Source: Burkholderiales bacterium
GTDB lineage: Bacteria > Pseudomonadota > Gammaproteobacteria > Burkholderiales > Nitrosomonadaceae
Reading direction: 5' to 3'
Assembly (NCBI GenBank): GCA_024235795.1
Contig: JACKLR010000001.1
Span: 1,178,001-1,242,000 of the forward strand
DNA: 64,000 nt
Of the stretch, positions 33,766 through 43,027 are shown in pieces (position 1 is the first letter of the stretch; every line of letters begins with the position of its first letter). The notes below the pieces were generated by a model that searched no databases, had not been told where the DNA came from, and worked only from the letters and a program-made list of their open reading frames with translations. A program made the translations under genes and the position numbers.

Positions 33766-35001
33766 TTAATCCGGCGTTGATGCCGTTCCAGTATAACGAA
33801 CCACATCGGATACTTCACGCTGCCAGCAAATAATTATCGCAGTAATAACCAGCAGCAAAACCGGGATTCTGCCAAAAATCATAAATGTCTCGGTCAATCC
33901 CGATAAACCGATGAAACTCATTATACCAATACCCAGCAAGACCAGTCCGCTTCGCTTAAAGGCTTGAAACCAGGCCCAAAATAAAAACAGTAAGGCCATA
34001 ACCCCCAGCGCACCCAGCTGCATACCGATTTCTATCCAATCGTTATGATAGTGCGACGTTGGATGGAATTTCGGCAGGTCCTTGTAAATTCCGCCCTTAT
34101 ACTGCGTAATTGTTTGTTCAAAATAACGTTCGGGCATACCTGTGCCGTGCCCCACAAGTGGCTTCTCGGCTATTCCATGGAAACCCACATCCCAAAAACC
34201 GAAGCGATAACCGACGCTGCTGCTGAAATCTCCTTGCTGCATTTTCTCAAAATCAAGTCCGGCCTGCATCCACCTTTGTTGAGCGACTGGGTTGGTGTTT
34301 GCAAAAAATATGGTGACCAGCAACAACATAATGGCAATTCCGGCCAGTGCGTATAATGTTACCCTGAAATAAATGACGATCAGGGCCAACTGCGTTAATA
34401 CCGTTGCCAGCAAAAAGCCACGCGCGCCCTGATGAAACTGAAGGTACAGCAATACCAGCGCTAATACAGCCAGGCAAGTTTGAACAGTCTTATTGCGACT
34501 CATACAGGCCCAACAACATGAAAGCACACTGCCCACGCCGAGCATGGCGGAAAAAGTCAGGTACGTCATATTGAAAACGGGAATGCCCAGTTCTTCTTCA
34601 ACCATCCAGACATGTAATCCCGCAAATAGCACCATGCAGTACCCCGCAAGCACGGCACCTATCGCCCAAGGCAACCGTTGTTTATTCATCAGCGCAAAAA
34701 AAGGCACATAGACCAATAGCAGAAAATATTTCGTCCATTTGTGCCGCCCTTCCAGTGACGCATCACTCCAGAGCAAACCCAGTAACAAAACAGTACATAA
34801 AACAAATATCGCCTGGACTAATGGTTCCTTAATGATGCTACCGAATGAGGGCGCACGGTCATCAATTAACCATGCCAGAATCAGAAAGACAACGATGAAT
34901 TTATACAGGACACTGAACCAAAGTCCCGCACAAAAAACAATCAAGGAAATCCTAATCAGAGTTTCCCGTTGGGGAATATTTAGTTTTTCTAGGCCAAACA
35001 A
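33766..35001 (-). CDS. O-antigen ligase family protein
   Basis: 411 aa integral membrane protein with about 11 transmembrane segments and the large periplasmic loop (about 250-325) typical of Wzy_C/WaaL ligases, with GHGTGMPERYF and SHYHNDWIEIGMQLG (the conserved loop His). Likely transfers glycan from undecaprenyl diphosphate to lipid A core or protein. It lies next to the glycan-related FkbM gene. Confidence 0.82.
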   Translation of the reverse strand: MFGLEKLNIPQRETLIRISLIVFCAGLWFSVLYKFIVVFLILAWLIDDRAPSFGSIIKEPLVQAIFVLCTVLLLGLLWSDASLEGRHKWTKYFLLLVYVPFFALMNKQRLPWAIGAVLAGYCMVLFAGLHVWMVEEELGIPVFNMTYLTFSAMLGVGSVLSCCWACMSRNKTVQTCLAVLALVLLYLQFHQGARGFLLATVLTQLALIVIYFRVTLYALAGIAIMLLLVTIFFANTNPVAQQRWMQAGLDFEKMQQGDFSSSVGYRFGFWDVGFHGIAEKPLVGHGTGMPERYFEQTITQYKGGIYKDLPKFHPTSHYHNDWIEIGMQLGALGVMALLFLFWAWFQAFKRSGLVLLGIGIMSFIGLSGLTETFMIFGRIPVLLLVITAIIICWQREVSDVVRYTGTASTPD

Positions 35002-35507
35002 AATCGGTCAGCAAATAAAAATCCAGAATTCAAACAATCAACAGCGTTCAAATATAAAACAGGTTTCCCCCCAGTTCCGGGTCGTTTTATATTTTACCTG
35101 GAACCCTGCTGCATGCATTAACTGAACGGCTTCTTTCTGTTCCTCATCTGTACCCAGTTCAATAATGACGGATTTCAGTTGCGGATTGTTGAGTACATTC
35201 TCCGCACCTTTTAAAATGGAAATTTCGATACCGTCCACATCGATCTTCATATAATTAGGGCAAGGGAAACCCCAACTGCTGCATAAATCATCCAGAGTAA
35301 CACCAAACATGCCCTGAGTATGCGATGTAGGAACTCTCATGTTGCGGATATCTTCCTGGCCGAATTGGGAGCGATTTCCACCCGGTATGAATTTAGGAAT
35401 ATAGAGTTTGGAAAACTCGGTTTTACCCGAGACCGCCACACAATATGCGGCAATACTATCGGCAAGATTATTGATAAAAATATTCTTATTAAGTGAGCCT
35501 CTTGCAA

Positions 35508-36929
35508 AATTATCCCAGGTTAGCCGAAAAAAGTTTTGACATCTATCATTGAAGTCAATTTTTTCAATCGATTGATCCTATTTTGTGTCGTCACAAGGTC
35601 ATATCATCATTTTCTCAAAATCTGGACATATGCCTATCCCCTCAATCGTCGAGATTGATGACCAAAATGGTTTAGATTGCGTTTACGTGACTAAAGTCAT
35701 CAGCTGATTCGCTGTAAGTGCAAGAATGCCAAACATTAAATGGCACATGACCTTGGCGTGGCCCCGTACACGTACCATGCGCCCGCCAAATTCATCTTTC
35801 AATCGCGCATTGACACGCTCAACCGTGCTTCGTTCGTGATAACGGATAACTTCGGCTGGTTTATGACCCACTAAGCGGCAGCGTTTGTTTTCGGCTGCAA
35901 TTTCCGCTTTCAACGCCGAATTCCAGCGTGGATTCACGTCGATTAGGGGCACATGACCCAGTTGCAGACTGACCTTGCGAATCTGTGGCGCATCATAGGC
36001 AGCATCCATCAGGTCATACAGACTAACGATTCGTTCATCGCTCATGTGCATTAGCGGGATGGCTACCTGGCTGTCATGTGTCGATGCCGAAGTCAACAAC
36101 CCACTCACCGGGATACCGCCGTCTGCCACATCAAGATGCAACTTGTAGCCTATCCAGCTCTCTTTGTAGCCTTTGCTATTTTTCTTGGTGCCGACATTAC
36201 AGGTCGTTGGCAGGTCTGCGATCATATCGGCCAACGCAATGCCTTCCGCCTGCTTTTCGATGCGAGTCTGTTGCCTAACCCGAACTTCACCTTTTTTGGG
36301 TCGTCCACGCTTGCCCGGTGCTGCTTCAATCACGGTTTCCTTGATAGGCTTCTCTCTCGCTTCAATCGCCGTCGAATCACGAGAAATGTGACCTACCAAC
36401 ACGCCGTTATAATTCTTCCGGATCAATGCCTCATGCACCCGCTCGGCCAGACGGGAGTCCGCAAACTCAGCAAACGCACGCGAGAACGTCCATTCATCCG
36501 GTACTCTATTGTTGCACTCCCAACCGCAAAGACGACGCAAAGCTTTATCCGTCGCCAGTCGATCCAATAACGCTCGTGTCGTGGGCAGGTTATATATCAT
36601 CTTGGCTACAAAGGCTCTTGCTATGGCTGCGCGATCTTGTGCAGGGCGTCCCGGAAAACCACAAGGCGTAAATACGAATTCTTCTATGCGAACCAATTCC
36701 AGCGTGGTTATCAGTTCCTGCTGCTTTTCCGTTAATGGACCTAGCTCTTCAGATAACCAGGGAAATAACGAACTTTGAATGTTCCACCAAGTTTGTGATA
36801 AAGTTTCATGTAGCCTTTTCATTTGTTGATCTTTTTCGAGTTTTTGACAATTCAACTTTATCACCTATGGACAGGCTACTTTCATTTTTTTGGCCTTTCG
36901 GACCATTAATTCAGCTCATTTTTTGAATT
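35508..36929 (-). mobile_element. Insertion sequence in the FkbM gene (IS4/IS5 superfamily)
   Basis: About 1422 bp, flanked by TTGCAA on both sides (35502-35507 and 36930-36935). Because TTGCAA is a palindrome and both ends continue AATT inwards, exact ends and terminal repeats are not certain. One intact transposase gene on the minus strand. The gap 35508-35682 after the transposase is IS sequence without genes. Confidence 0.82.
35683..36822 (-). CDS. DDE transposase (IS4/IS5 superfamily)
   Basis: 379 aa from ATG 36822; a longer GTG-started frame to 36864 is possible. N-terminal DUF772-like domain (GFPGRPAQDRAAIARAFV, PDEWTFSRAFAEF), a DDE domain with ISRDSTAIEARE (first Asp near 165), DLMDAAYDAP and a C-terminal STVERVNARLKDEFGG carrying the Glu. 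A basic linker GKRGRPKKGEVRVRQ lies in the middle. Frame intact. Confidence 0.88.
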   Translation of the reverse strand: MKRLHETLSQTWWNIQSSLFPWLSEELGPLTEKQQELITTLELVRIEEFVFTPCGFPGRPAQDRAAIARAFVAKMIYNLPTTRALLDRLATDKALRRLCGWECNNRVPDEWTFSRAFAEFADSRLAERVHEALIRKNYNGVLVGHISRDSTAIEAREKPIKETVIEAAPGKRGRPKKGEVRVRQQTRIEKQAEGIALADMIADLPTTCNVGTKKNSKGYKESWIGYKLHLDVADGGIPVSGLLTSASTHDSQVAIPLMHMSDERIVSLYDLMDAAYDAPQIRKVSLQLGHVPLIDVNPRWNSALKAEIAAENKRCRLVGHKPAEVIRYHERSTVERVNARLKDEFGGRMVRVRGHAKVMCHLMFGILALTANQLMTLVT

Positions 36930-37302
36930 TTGCAAGTACCTCAAGTGAATAATAATTATTGCTTTGCGGCTCGAATGCAAATATCTGAACGGATTTCCCA
37001 TATTTTTTTGCCGGATATAAAGAATACTGTCCGATATTGGCGCCAATATCGAAATAACAACTCCCCGGTTCAAATTGATCGAGCCAATCCAGCGTGTCCG
37101 GTTCTTTAATGGCATAAGTTCTCGCCCGTTTCAATACGCGCCAGTGATCAACCGCAATTCGAATCGACAGGCCCCTGACCGTGGCGCGGGTAAAACCACC
37201 TTTTAACTGATAAAACGCTACAACACAGTTTCTAAAAAAATTTACGAACATCCATACTTCCCTGGCTTAACCTGCTCGTTGCTCGGCGCCTGCTGCTCAG
37301 TT

Positions 37303-38580
37303 CTACTGGCAGGTTTTACTGGCGGATTCTTCCAGCAACGCGACATAGCGCTGCAACACGTTCTCATCTGGAACATCGAGCATTTCGTTCAGGAAGTGTT
37401 GTCGATGCGCTTCGTCGTAAAAAACATTGCAACCCTGTTCTAAAAAATAATTGATTTTTTCATACACATCATCCCGGCACCTGAGTTCGGTTTCCGGCAT
37501 GTAATGGGCTACGGTAGAACGCCCTGCAATCAAATAATCGGCAGCCAGCACCGGCTTTCTGGTCCTGACAGCTTCAAAAATAACCGAAGTAGCCAGATCG
37601 ATAATGACATCCGCCCAGTTCATCAAATGCACTGAATGCGCTTTATCATCGGCAATACTGACATTCGACAGCTTTTTGATTGCTTTGTCTTTTGTCAGCG
37701 ATTGCTTCCATCCGCTACGCGTATGCGGCTTAATCATAATTTCAGTCCCGGGAAATTCTGCAATCATATGCACCACTTCGCCGACTTCTTCCCAGAAAGT
37801 CGTAAAATTGGCCTTCCTGAGAAAGATCACTATTTTAAGCCGACTGTCCGACGGCGTTATTGGCGATGGCGGCAGAATTTCAGCCAGTTTTGACAGCCAT
37901 TCTTGACAAAAGCGCGGCGAGCCCAATACCGCTATTTTTTGTTCACCGAGGTAAGGACGAAAACGCTTTGCGCATAGTTCATTGGGAACAACCAGGCAAT
38001 CAAAAACATCTGCGTTGGAAAAGACCGTATCCGGCCCGAGTTTCCGTTCTCCACGGCGAATCAGCTGATTGACATGCGGACTGTCCCCATGCGGCAGCGA
38101 GATGACGCTGAGTTTTCTGGCATGCGCCATTTCAATCAGGATTTTTATCCATTCAACACTGATGACTGAATTTCGCTCCACCCAGTCAAAGGTAATCACA
38201 CCACCGTCACTGTTTTCAAAACATCGCTGGAACAATGTTTCATTTGTTTGCCGCCAGACTTGCTCGCGCCGAGATTCATCATAGCGCTCGGATAACCGCT
38301 TCGCCAATAAACCCAGCACGGGTATACGCCTGACATTGCCGGTTAGCATGTACATTTGCAAACGCCACTTTAAGAAATGCAGCCAACCCAATACCTCGCG
38401 CATATGCGCAACGCGGACACCAGAAAGCTGTTTTAAAAACTGTATCCGGTAATCACGACGAAACTTTGCCGATCCAAGCAGCACTACATTGCATTGATGT
38501 CCCGAATCAGCCCATTTGTAAATCACCGGTGTGATATGGTCTATATCATTATAATGACGAAGAAAAAAAAGGGCTCTCAT
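37303..38580 (-). CDS. Glycosyltransferase-like protein (CDP-glycerol glycerophosphotransferase-like)
   Basis: 425 aa, soluble. GT-B-like architecture: N-terminal FFLRHYNDIDHITPVIYKW, central SLPHGDSPHVN (about 175-185), C-terminal IMIKPHTRSGW (about 300-310) and WADVIIDLATSVIFEA, features shared with CDP-glycerol glycerophosphotransferases and KpsC/KpsS-type capsule enzymes. Substrate unknown. It starts divergently from the sugar-acid operon, with 369 bp between. Confidence 0.65.
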   Translation of the reverse strand: MRALFFLRHYNDIDHITPVIYKWADSGHQCNVVLLGSAKFRRDYRIQFLKQLSGVRVAHMREVLGWLHFLKWRLQMYMLTGNVRRIPVLGLLAKRLSERYDESRREQVWRQTNETLFQRCFENSDGGVITFDWVERNSVISVEWIKILIEMAHARKLSVISLPHGDSPHVNQLIRRGERKLGPDTVFSNADVFDCLVVPNELCAKRFRPYLGEQKIAVLGSPRFCQEWLSKLAEILPPSPITPSDSRLKIVIFLRKANFTTFWEEVGEVVHMIAEFPGTEIMIKPHTRSGWKQSLTKDKAIKKLSNVSIADDKAHSVHLMNWADVIIDLATSVIFEAVRTRKPVLAADYLIAGRSTVAHYMPETELRCRDDVYEKINYFLEQGCNVFYDEAHRQHFLNEMLDVPDENVLQRYVALLEESASKTCQ

Positions 38581-38949
38581 CCCTGAGAATATGAACGTAA
38601 ATTAATTGAAATCGAAAACAGTTTTAAACATTATGGGCTTATCCGGCACGAACTAATTGCCTGCGACTGCCAGCGCAGATGTACTCTATACACATGCCAC
38701 ATACACACCTAACAAACCGGTTTAATTCTACACGCCCGGTCATGACTTTGCCAGAAAACCCCCGGAAAGCACAATTCTTGCTGCAAAACTGTCGCAATCA
38801 AACAACTGCGCAGCACGGGTTGTGGATTTAGCCACGAACCCCCCGAATAAATTTGCCCTGACTGACTGATAAATTGGATAATAGCCAGTTATGCAAAACG
38901 ACATATTGAGATTTCTCAATCAAATAATCAATAATTTAAACGATTCAAC
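38581..38949. other. Divergent intergenic region before the sugar-acid operon
   Basis: No gene seen. A plausible sigma-70 promoter for the plus-strand operon is TTGCCC (38853-38858), 18 nt, GATAAT (38877-38882). The rest shows no strong repeat or hairpin. Confidence 0.5.
38853..38882 (+). promoter_or_regulatory. Candidate sigma-70 promoter of the kdsB-like operon
   Basis: TTGCCC and GATAAT with an 18-nt spacer, 67 bp upstream of the first ATG. Only motif similarity supports it. Confidence 0.4.
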
Positions 38950-39699
38950 ATGAAAACAATTGCTGTCATCCCCGCACGCATGGGTTCAACACGTTATCCA
39001 GGCAAACCGATCGCGCCGTTATTGGGTCGTCCGATGATTGAGCATATTTATAAACGCGTCGCGCTCAGCAAAGCGCTTGACGCCACCTATATCGCCACCT
39101 GTGACGAGGAAATTCGCGAAGTTGCGCAAGGTTTCGGCGCAACAGTCATCATGACGGCCGATACACATGAACGCGCGAGTGACCGTGTCGCTGAAGCAGT
39201 GGTTGATCTGGACGCTGATTTGATTGTCATGGTGCAAGGCGACGAACCCATGACGCATCCGGACATGATCGATGCTGCAGTCGCGCCGTTCAACGATGAC
39301 CCTGAACTGGGTTGTGTCAATCTGGTGCGCCGTATTGATCAGGAATCCGATTTTCGCGATCCCAATACGATCAAGGTCGTCATGGATCAATCCGGCAATG
39401 CGCTTTATATGTCGCGTCAGCCTATCCCGACATTGGCAAAAGCAGGCTTTGCGCAAACAATTGCGCACAAACAGGTATGCATTATTCCATTTCGCCGTGA
39501 CTTGCTTTTCCGTTACACTAACCTGCCGCCCACACCACTCGAACAACTTGAATCTGTCGACATGATGCGTTTGCTGGAACATGGATACACGGTCAAAATG
39601 GTACCGACCGAATTCAACACCCAGGCGGTAGATACCGAAGCAGATCTGGCGCGTGTTGCCAGACTGATGGAGAACGACCCACTACTATCCCGTTATTGA
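38950..39699 (+). CDS. KdsB-like CMP-ulosonic acid cytidylyltransferase
   Basis: 249 aa. Cytidylyltransferase start VIPARMGSTRYPGKPIAPLLGRP cut at residues 5-27, VQGDEPMTHPDMID (about 97-110) and CVNLVRRI: the KdsB fold, activating 3-deoxy-2-ulosonic acids with CTP. It differs from canonical KdsB around the sugar-binding part (ALYMSRQPIPTLAK), and its operon partners point to an acid other than Kdo. First gene of a seven-gene coupled operon. Canonical KdsB remains possible. Confidence 0.82.
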   Translation: MKTIAVIPARMGSTRYPGKPIAPLLGRPMIEHIYKRVALSKALDATYIATCDEEIREVAQGFGATVIMTADTHERASDRVAEAVVDLDADLIVMVQGDEPMTHPDMIDAAVAPFNDDPELGCVNLVRRIDQESDFRDPNTIKVVMDQSGNALYMSRQPIPTLAKAGFAQTIAHKQVCIIPFRRDLLFRYTNLPPTPLEQLESVDMMRLLEHGYTVKMVPTEFNTQAVDTEADLARVARLMENDPLLSRY

Positions 39700-39716
39700 T
39701 CCCTATAACCATTAAT

Positions 39717-40478
39717 ATGCAGCTAAAATCAAAACTTGCGCAATCCGCGGTAACCATTGGCTCTTGGATCACGTTGGGCCATACGGCGATTGCCGAAATC
39801 ATGGCCGAGGCCGGTTTCGACTGGCTGGTGCTCGATATGGAACACAGCGTCCTGGAACTGAATGAAGTCCAGGCTATTATTCAGGTAATCGATGGCAAAC
39901 AGTGCCCGGCGATTGTTCGATTGACATCCAATCACCCCGACCAGATCAAGCGCGTCATGGATGCCGGCGCAACCGGTGTCATGGTGCCAATGATCAAATC
40001 CGCAGCCGATGCTCAGGCTGCCGTTGATGCAGTCTATTACCCGCCACGCGGTCAGCGCGGCGTCGGTCTCGCACGGGCGCAGGGCTATGGAGCAAGCTTT
40101 CCCGCTTATCAACAGTGGCTGGAACACAATGCCGTCATTGTCGCCATGATCGAGCATATCGACGCAGTGAATGCAATTGACTCAATTCTGGCTGTGCCGG
40201 GTATCGATGCCTATATCATCGGTCCTTATGATCTTTCGGGTTCCATGGGCCGCCCCGGCGATCTGAATCACCCTGATGTGCAAAACGCCATCGCCCGCAT
40301 ACTCGACGCGGGAAAACACGCTCAAAAACCCGGCGGCATCCATGTTATCGAACCCGATCCCGAAGCATTGCAGCAGCGCATACAATCCGGATTCAATTTT
40401 CTGGGTTACAGTCTGGATATCCGCATTCTGGATTCCATCTGCCGCAATCACCTGCAACAGATACGCAAAACATTGTAA
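39717..40478 (+). CDS. HpcH/HpaI-family class II aldolase
   Basis: 253 aa from ATG 39717; a TTG at 39696 overlapping the previous stop is the alternative. TIM-barrel pyruvate aldolase: GSWITLGHTAIAEIMAEAGF (about 16-35), DMEHS, VMVPMIKSAADA and RGVGLARA. The family reversibly joins pyruvate to aldehydes, giving 4-hydroxy-2-oxo acids. Beside a CMP-ulosonate synthetase it could form a 3-deoxy-ulosonic acid; catabolic use is the alternative. Confidence 0.85.
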   Translation: MQLKSKLAQSAVTIGSWITLGHTAIAEIMAEAGFDWLVLDMEHSVLELNEVQAIIQVIDGKQCPAIVRLTSNHPDQIKRVMDAGATGVMVPMIKSAADAQAAVDAVYYPPRGQRGVGLARAQGYGASFPAYQQWLEHNAVIVAMIEHIDAVNAIDSILAVPGIDAYIIGPYDLSGSMGRPGDLNHPDVQNAIARILDAGKHAQKPGGIHVIEPDPEALQQRIQSGFNFLGYSLDIRILDSICRNHLQQIRKTL

Positions 40479-40486
40479 AAAATTTT

Positions 40487-41425
40487 ATGTACAAATTTGT
40501 CATTTCCACTTCGTCATTCGACACCGACAATAACCCGGCAATCCAGCGGCTCATTCAGGCAGGCCTGCAACCGGTTACCAATCCATTTGGCCGGCGATTG
40601 ACCGAGGATGAAGCCGGGTCTCTGCTGGAAGACGATGTTGTCGGCATGATTGCAGGTATCGAACCGCTCACGGCCCGTGTGATTCAATCCGCAAAAAATC
40701 TGAAAGTCATTTCACGTTGCGGCACCGGCATGGACAGTGTGGATCAAACCGCCGCGAAAAATCATGGCGTCACAGTACTCAATACCCCTGAAGCGCCGGC
40801 GCAGGCCGTCGCCGAACTTACGATGGGACTCATGCTGGCTGGCTTGCGTCAAATACCCCAAACGGATCAGTTAATCCGCAACGGCGAATGGCCGCGCACG
40901 CAGGGCGGCCTGCTGGCCGCACAAACCGTCGGCGTCATTGGCCTGGGCCACATCGGCAAACGTGTGGCTCGATTGTGTCAGGCTTTTGAAGCCCGTGTAA
41001 TCGCCTGCGATCCATTAGTCAAACAGGCGCCAGAGAACATCGCACTCATGCCGCTGGATCAACTTCTTGAGACAGCCGACATTATCAGCCTACATACATT
41101 TTACAGCCCCGAATTGCATCATCTGATCGATACACAGGCACTCGCGCGCATGAAGCCCGGTGCGCTGCTGATTAATGCCGCGCGCGGCGGACTGATTGAT
41201 GAACAAGCGCTCAAAGATGCCCTGGATTGCGGCAAACTGGGTGCGGCAGCGCTAGATACGTTCGAACAGGAACCTTATCAAGGGCCGCTGCTCGAATGTA
41301 AAAATCTGGTCTTATCCTCACACGTCGGTTCTCTGGCCAGAGAAGCGCGTCAGCGCATGGAACTGGAAGCCGCAGACAATTTACTCAAGGGACTCATCGA
41401 AGCAGGCGTAATTAATGACACATAG
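40487..41425 (+). CDS. D-2-hydroxyacid dehydrogenase (phosphoglycerate dehydrogenase-like)
   Basis: 312 aa. NAD-binding GVIGLGHIGKRVARL (about 147-161), catalytic Arg in NAARGGLIDE (about 229), Glu in TFEQEPYQG and His in SSHVGSLAREA (about 283). No regulatory ACT domain, so probably not SerA. Starts 9 bp after the aldolase. Confidence 0.87.
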   Translation: MYKFVISTSSFDTDNNPAIQRLIQAGLQPVTNPFGRRLTEDEAGSLLEDDVVGMIAGIEPLTARVIQSAKNLKVISRCGTGMDSVDQTAAKNHGVTVLNTPEAPAQAVAELTMGLMLAGLRQIPQTDQLIRNGEWPRTQGGLLAAQTVGVIGLGHIGKRVARLCQAFEARVIACDPLVKQAPENIALMPLDQLLETADIISLHTFYSPELHHLIDTQALARMKPGALLINAARGGLIDEQALKDALDCGKLGAAALDTFEQEPYQGPLLECKNLVLSSHVGSLAREARQRMELEAADNLLKGLIEAGVINDT

Positions 41426-42377
41426 CAACACTTCAATAGATTCACCACTTTCAGATCATACTGTTATCGTTTTCGGCGCCAGCGGCTTTCTGGGCAGCCA
41501 TGTTGCCGATGCGCTTTCCAACGCCGGTTACAAAGTGCGTTTATTTGACCGCAGCCCTTCCCCGCATCTTAGAAAAGATCAAGAAATGATCGTCGGCGAC
41601 ATCATGGACCTGCAACAAGTCGTCGATGCGGTTAAAGGCGCGGACATCGTCTATAACTTCGCCGCCATCGCCGACATCGACGAAGCACACAACAAGCCGA
41701 TCGAGACCGTCACCATCAATGTGCTCGGCAATACACATGTACTTGAAGCTGCGCGTCTCGCCAACGTGCGCCGTTTTGTTTTTGCCAGCAGCGTGTATGT
41801 CTATTCGGAATCCGGTTCGTTTTACCGCGCCAGCAAACAGGCTTCAGAGCGTTTTACCGAGACCTACCACGACCGTTACGGACTCGAATACAACATTCTG
41901 CGTTACGGTTCATTGTACGGGCGTCGAAGCGACCAGCGCAACGGCATCTACCGCATGCTGCACGAAGCCATTACGCACCGCTCAATTACCTACAAAGGCA
42001 GTGGAAACGCCATGCGTGAATATATTCATGTGGAAGACGCCGCACGGCTCAGCGTACAAGTGCTCGCACAGGAGTATGCCAACCGGCATCTCATTCTGAC
42101 CGGGCAGGAGAAAATGCGCATCCGCGATGTCATGACCATGATTTCCGAAATCATGCCGTGGCCGATAACGCTTAATTTCGACGACGCGAATGTCGTACAT
42201 CATTATGAAATCACACCCTATGCGTTTCAACCGCGTATCGGCCGCAAACTGGTAATTAACGAACATGTCGACCTTGGGCAAGGCCTGCTCGACTGCATCC
42301 GGGAAATTCATCAATACCTGGAACATGAGGATGAAAATAATAACGCATCGCCCTCGTCATCCGACAACCGGGCCTGA
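41415..42377 (+). CDS. NAD-dependent epimerase/dehydratase (extended SDR)
   Basis: 320 aa. Rossmann GASGFLGSHVADAL (about 20-33), Ser in FASSVYVY and catalytic Tyr-x3-Lys in FYRASKQASE (about 136-145). Nucleotide-sugar epimerase/dehydratase class; exact reaction unknown. Overlaps the previous gene by 11 bp. Confidence 0.87.
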   Translation: MTHSNTSIDSPLSDHTVIVFGASGFLGSHVADALSNAGYKVRLFDRSPSPHLRKDQEMIVGDIMDLQQVVDAVKGADIVYNFAAIADIDEAHNKPIETVTINVLGNTHVLEAARLANVRRFVFASSVYVYSESGSFYRASKQASERFTETYHDRYGLEYNILRYGSLYGRRSDQRNGIYRMLHEAITHRSITYKGSGNAMREYIHVEDAARLSVQVLAQEYANRHLILTGQEKMRIRDVMTMISEIMPWPITLNFDDANVVHHYEITPYAFQPRIGRKLVINEHVDLGQGLLDCIREIHQYLEHEDENNNASPSSSDNRA

Positions 42378-43027
42378 TGTGTATGCTTGATTTAATACCC
42401 TTACAGGCGATTATTTTCGATTTTGACGGCGTCGTAGCAGAATCCGGAGAAATCAAGACACAGGCTTTTGCAGAATTGTACCGCGCCTATGGCGATGCCG
42501 TGGTTACCGAAGTTGTTCAATATCATACCCAAAACGGTGGACTGTCGCGCTACAACAAATTCCGCTACTATCAGCAGCATTTACTGAACAAACCGCCGTT
42601 AACACCGGAAGAAGAAAAAGAACTGGACCGGCGATTTTCAGAACTTGTCGTCGAGGCCGTGATTGCCGCCGACGCCGTTGCCGGTGCTACTGAACTCATC
42701 CGTCAACAGGCCGAAAGAATTCCGCTCTTTGTTGCTTCCGGCACACCGGAAATCGAACTCAAGGTTATTGTCGAGCGGCGCGGTTTATCGCCTTATTTCA
42801 AACAGGTGCGCGGCGCACCCAAACCAAAAAAAACACTGATTGCGGAAATCCTGGCCGAACACAACCTCAAACCTGAATCGGTATTGATGATCGGTGACGC
42901 CATGGCTGATTATGAAGGCGCACAAGCAAACGGCACCGCATTCCTTGGCCGCGTGAAACCCGGCGACGAAAATCCGTTTCCGCCTGGAACACATGTCGTC
43001 CCCGATTTAAGCACACTGGTTACATGA
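42377..43027 (+). CDS. HAD-superfamily phosphatase
   Basis: 216 aa. HAD motif I DFDGVVAES (about 16-24), motif II VASGTP (about 119), Lys in APKPKKT and motif IV GDAMADYEGA (about 176-185). Starts in the TGATG of the epimerase stop; a second ATG at 42383 is close. In this operon it may remove phosphate from a ulosonate intermediate, as KdsC does for Kdo (inference). Confidence 0.85.
   Translation: MCMLDLIPLQAIIFDFDGVVAESGEIKTQAFAELYRAYGDAVVTEVVQYHTQNGGLSRYNKFRYYQQHLLNKPPLTPEEEKELDRRFSELVVEAVIAADAVAGATELIRQQAERIPLFVASGTPEIELKVIVERRGLSPYFKQVRGAPKPKKTLIAEILAEHNLKPESVLMIGDAMADYEGAQANGTAFLGRVKPGDENPFPPGTHVVPDLSTLVT

Larger units (their letters stand above)
35038..37251 (-). pseudogene. FkbM-family methyltransferase split by an IS
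   Basis: N-terminal piece 36930-37251 (MFVNFFRNCVV...CYFDIGANIGQYSLYPAKK, FAFEPQSNNYYSLEVLA) and C-terminal piece 35038-35507 (RGSLNKNIFINNLADS...NYMKIDVDGIEISILKGAEN). Removing the insertion and one TTGCAA restores ...EVLA-RGSLN... in frame, a complete ~260-aa FkbM SAM-dependent methyltransferase, probably once O-methylating a surface sugar. It lies between the O-antigen ligase and a glycosyltransferase-like gene. Confidence 0.88.

Noticed and set aside
35508..36929. Long terminal inverted repeats for the second IS
   Set aside because: Both ends share only TTGCAAAATT, which is explained by a palindromic TTGCAA target plus AATT; no longer match could be found by eye.
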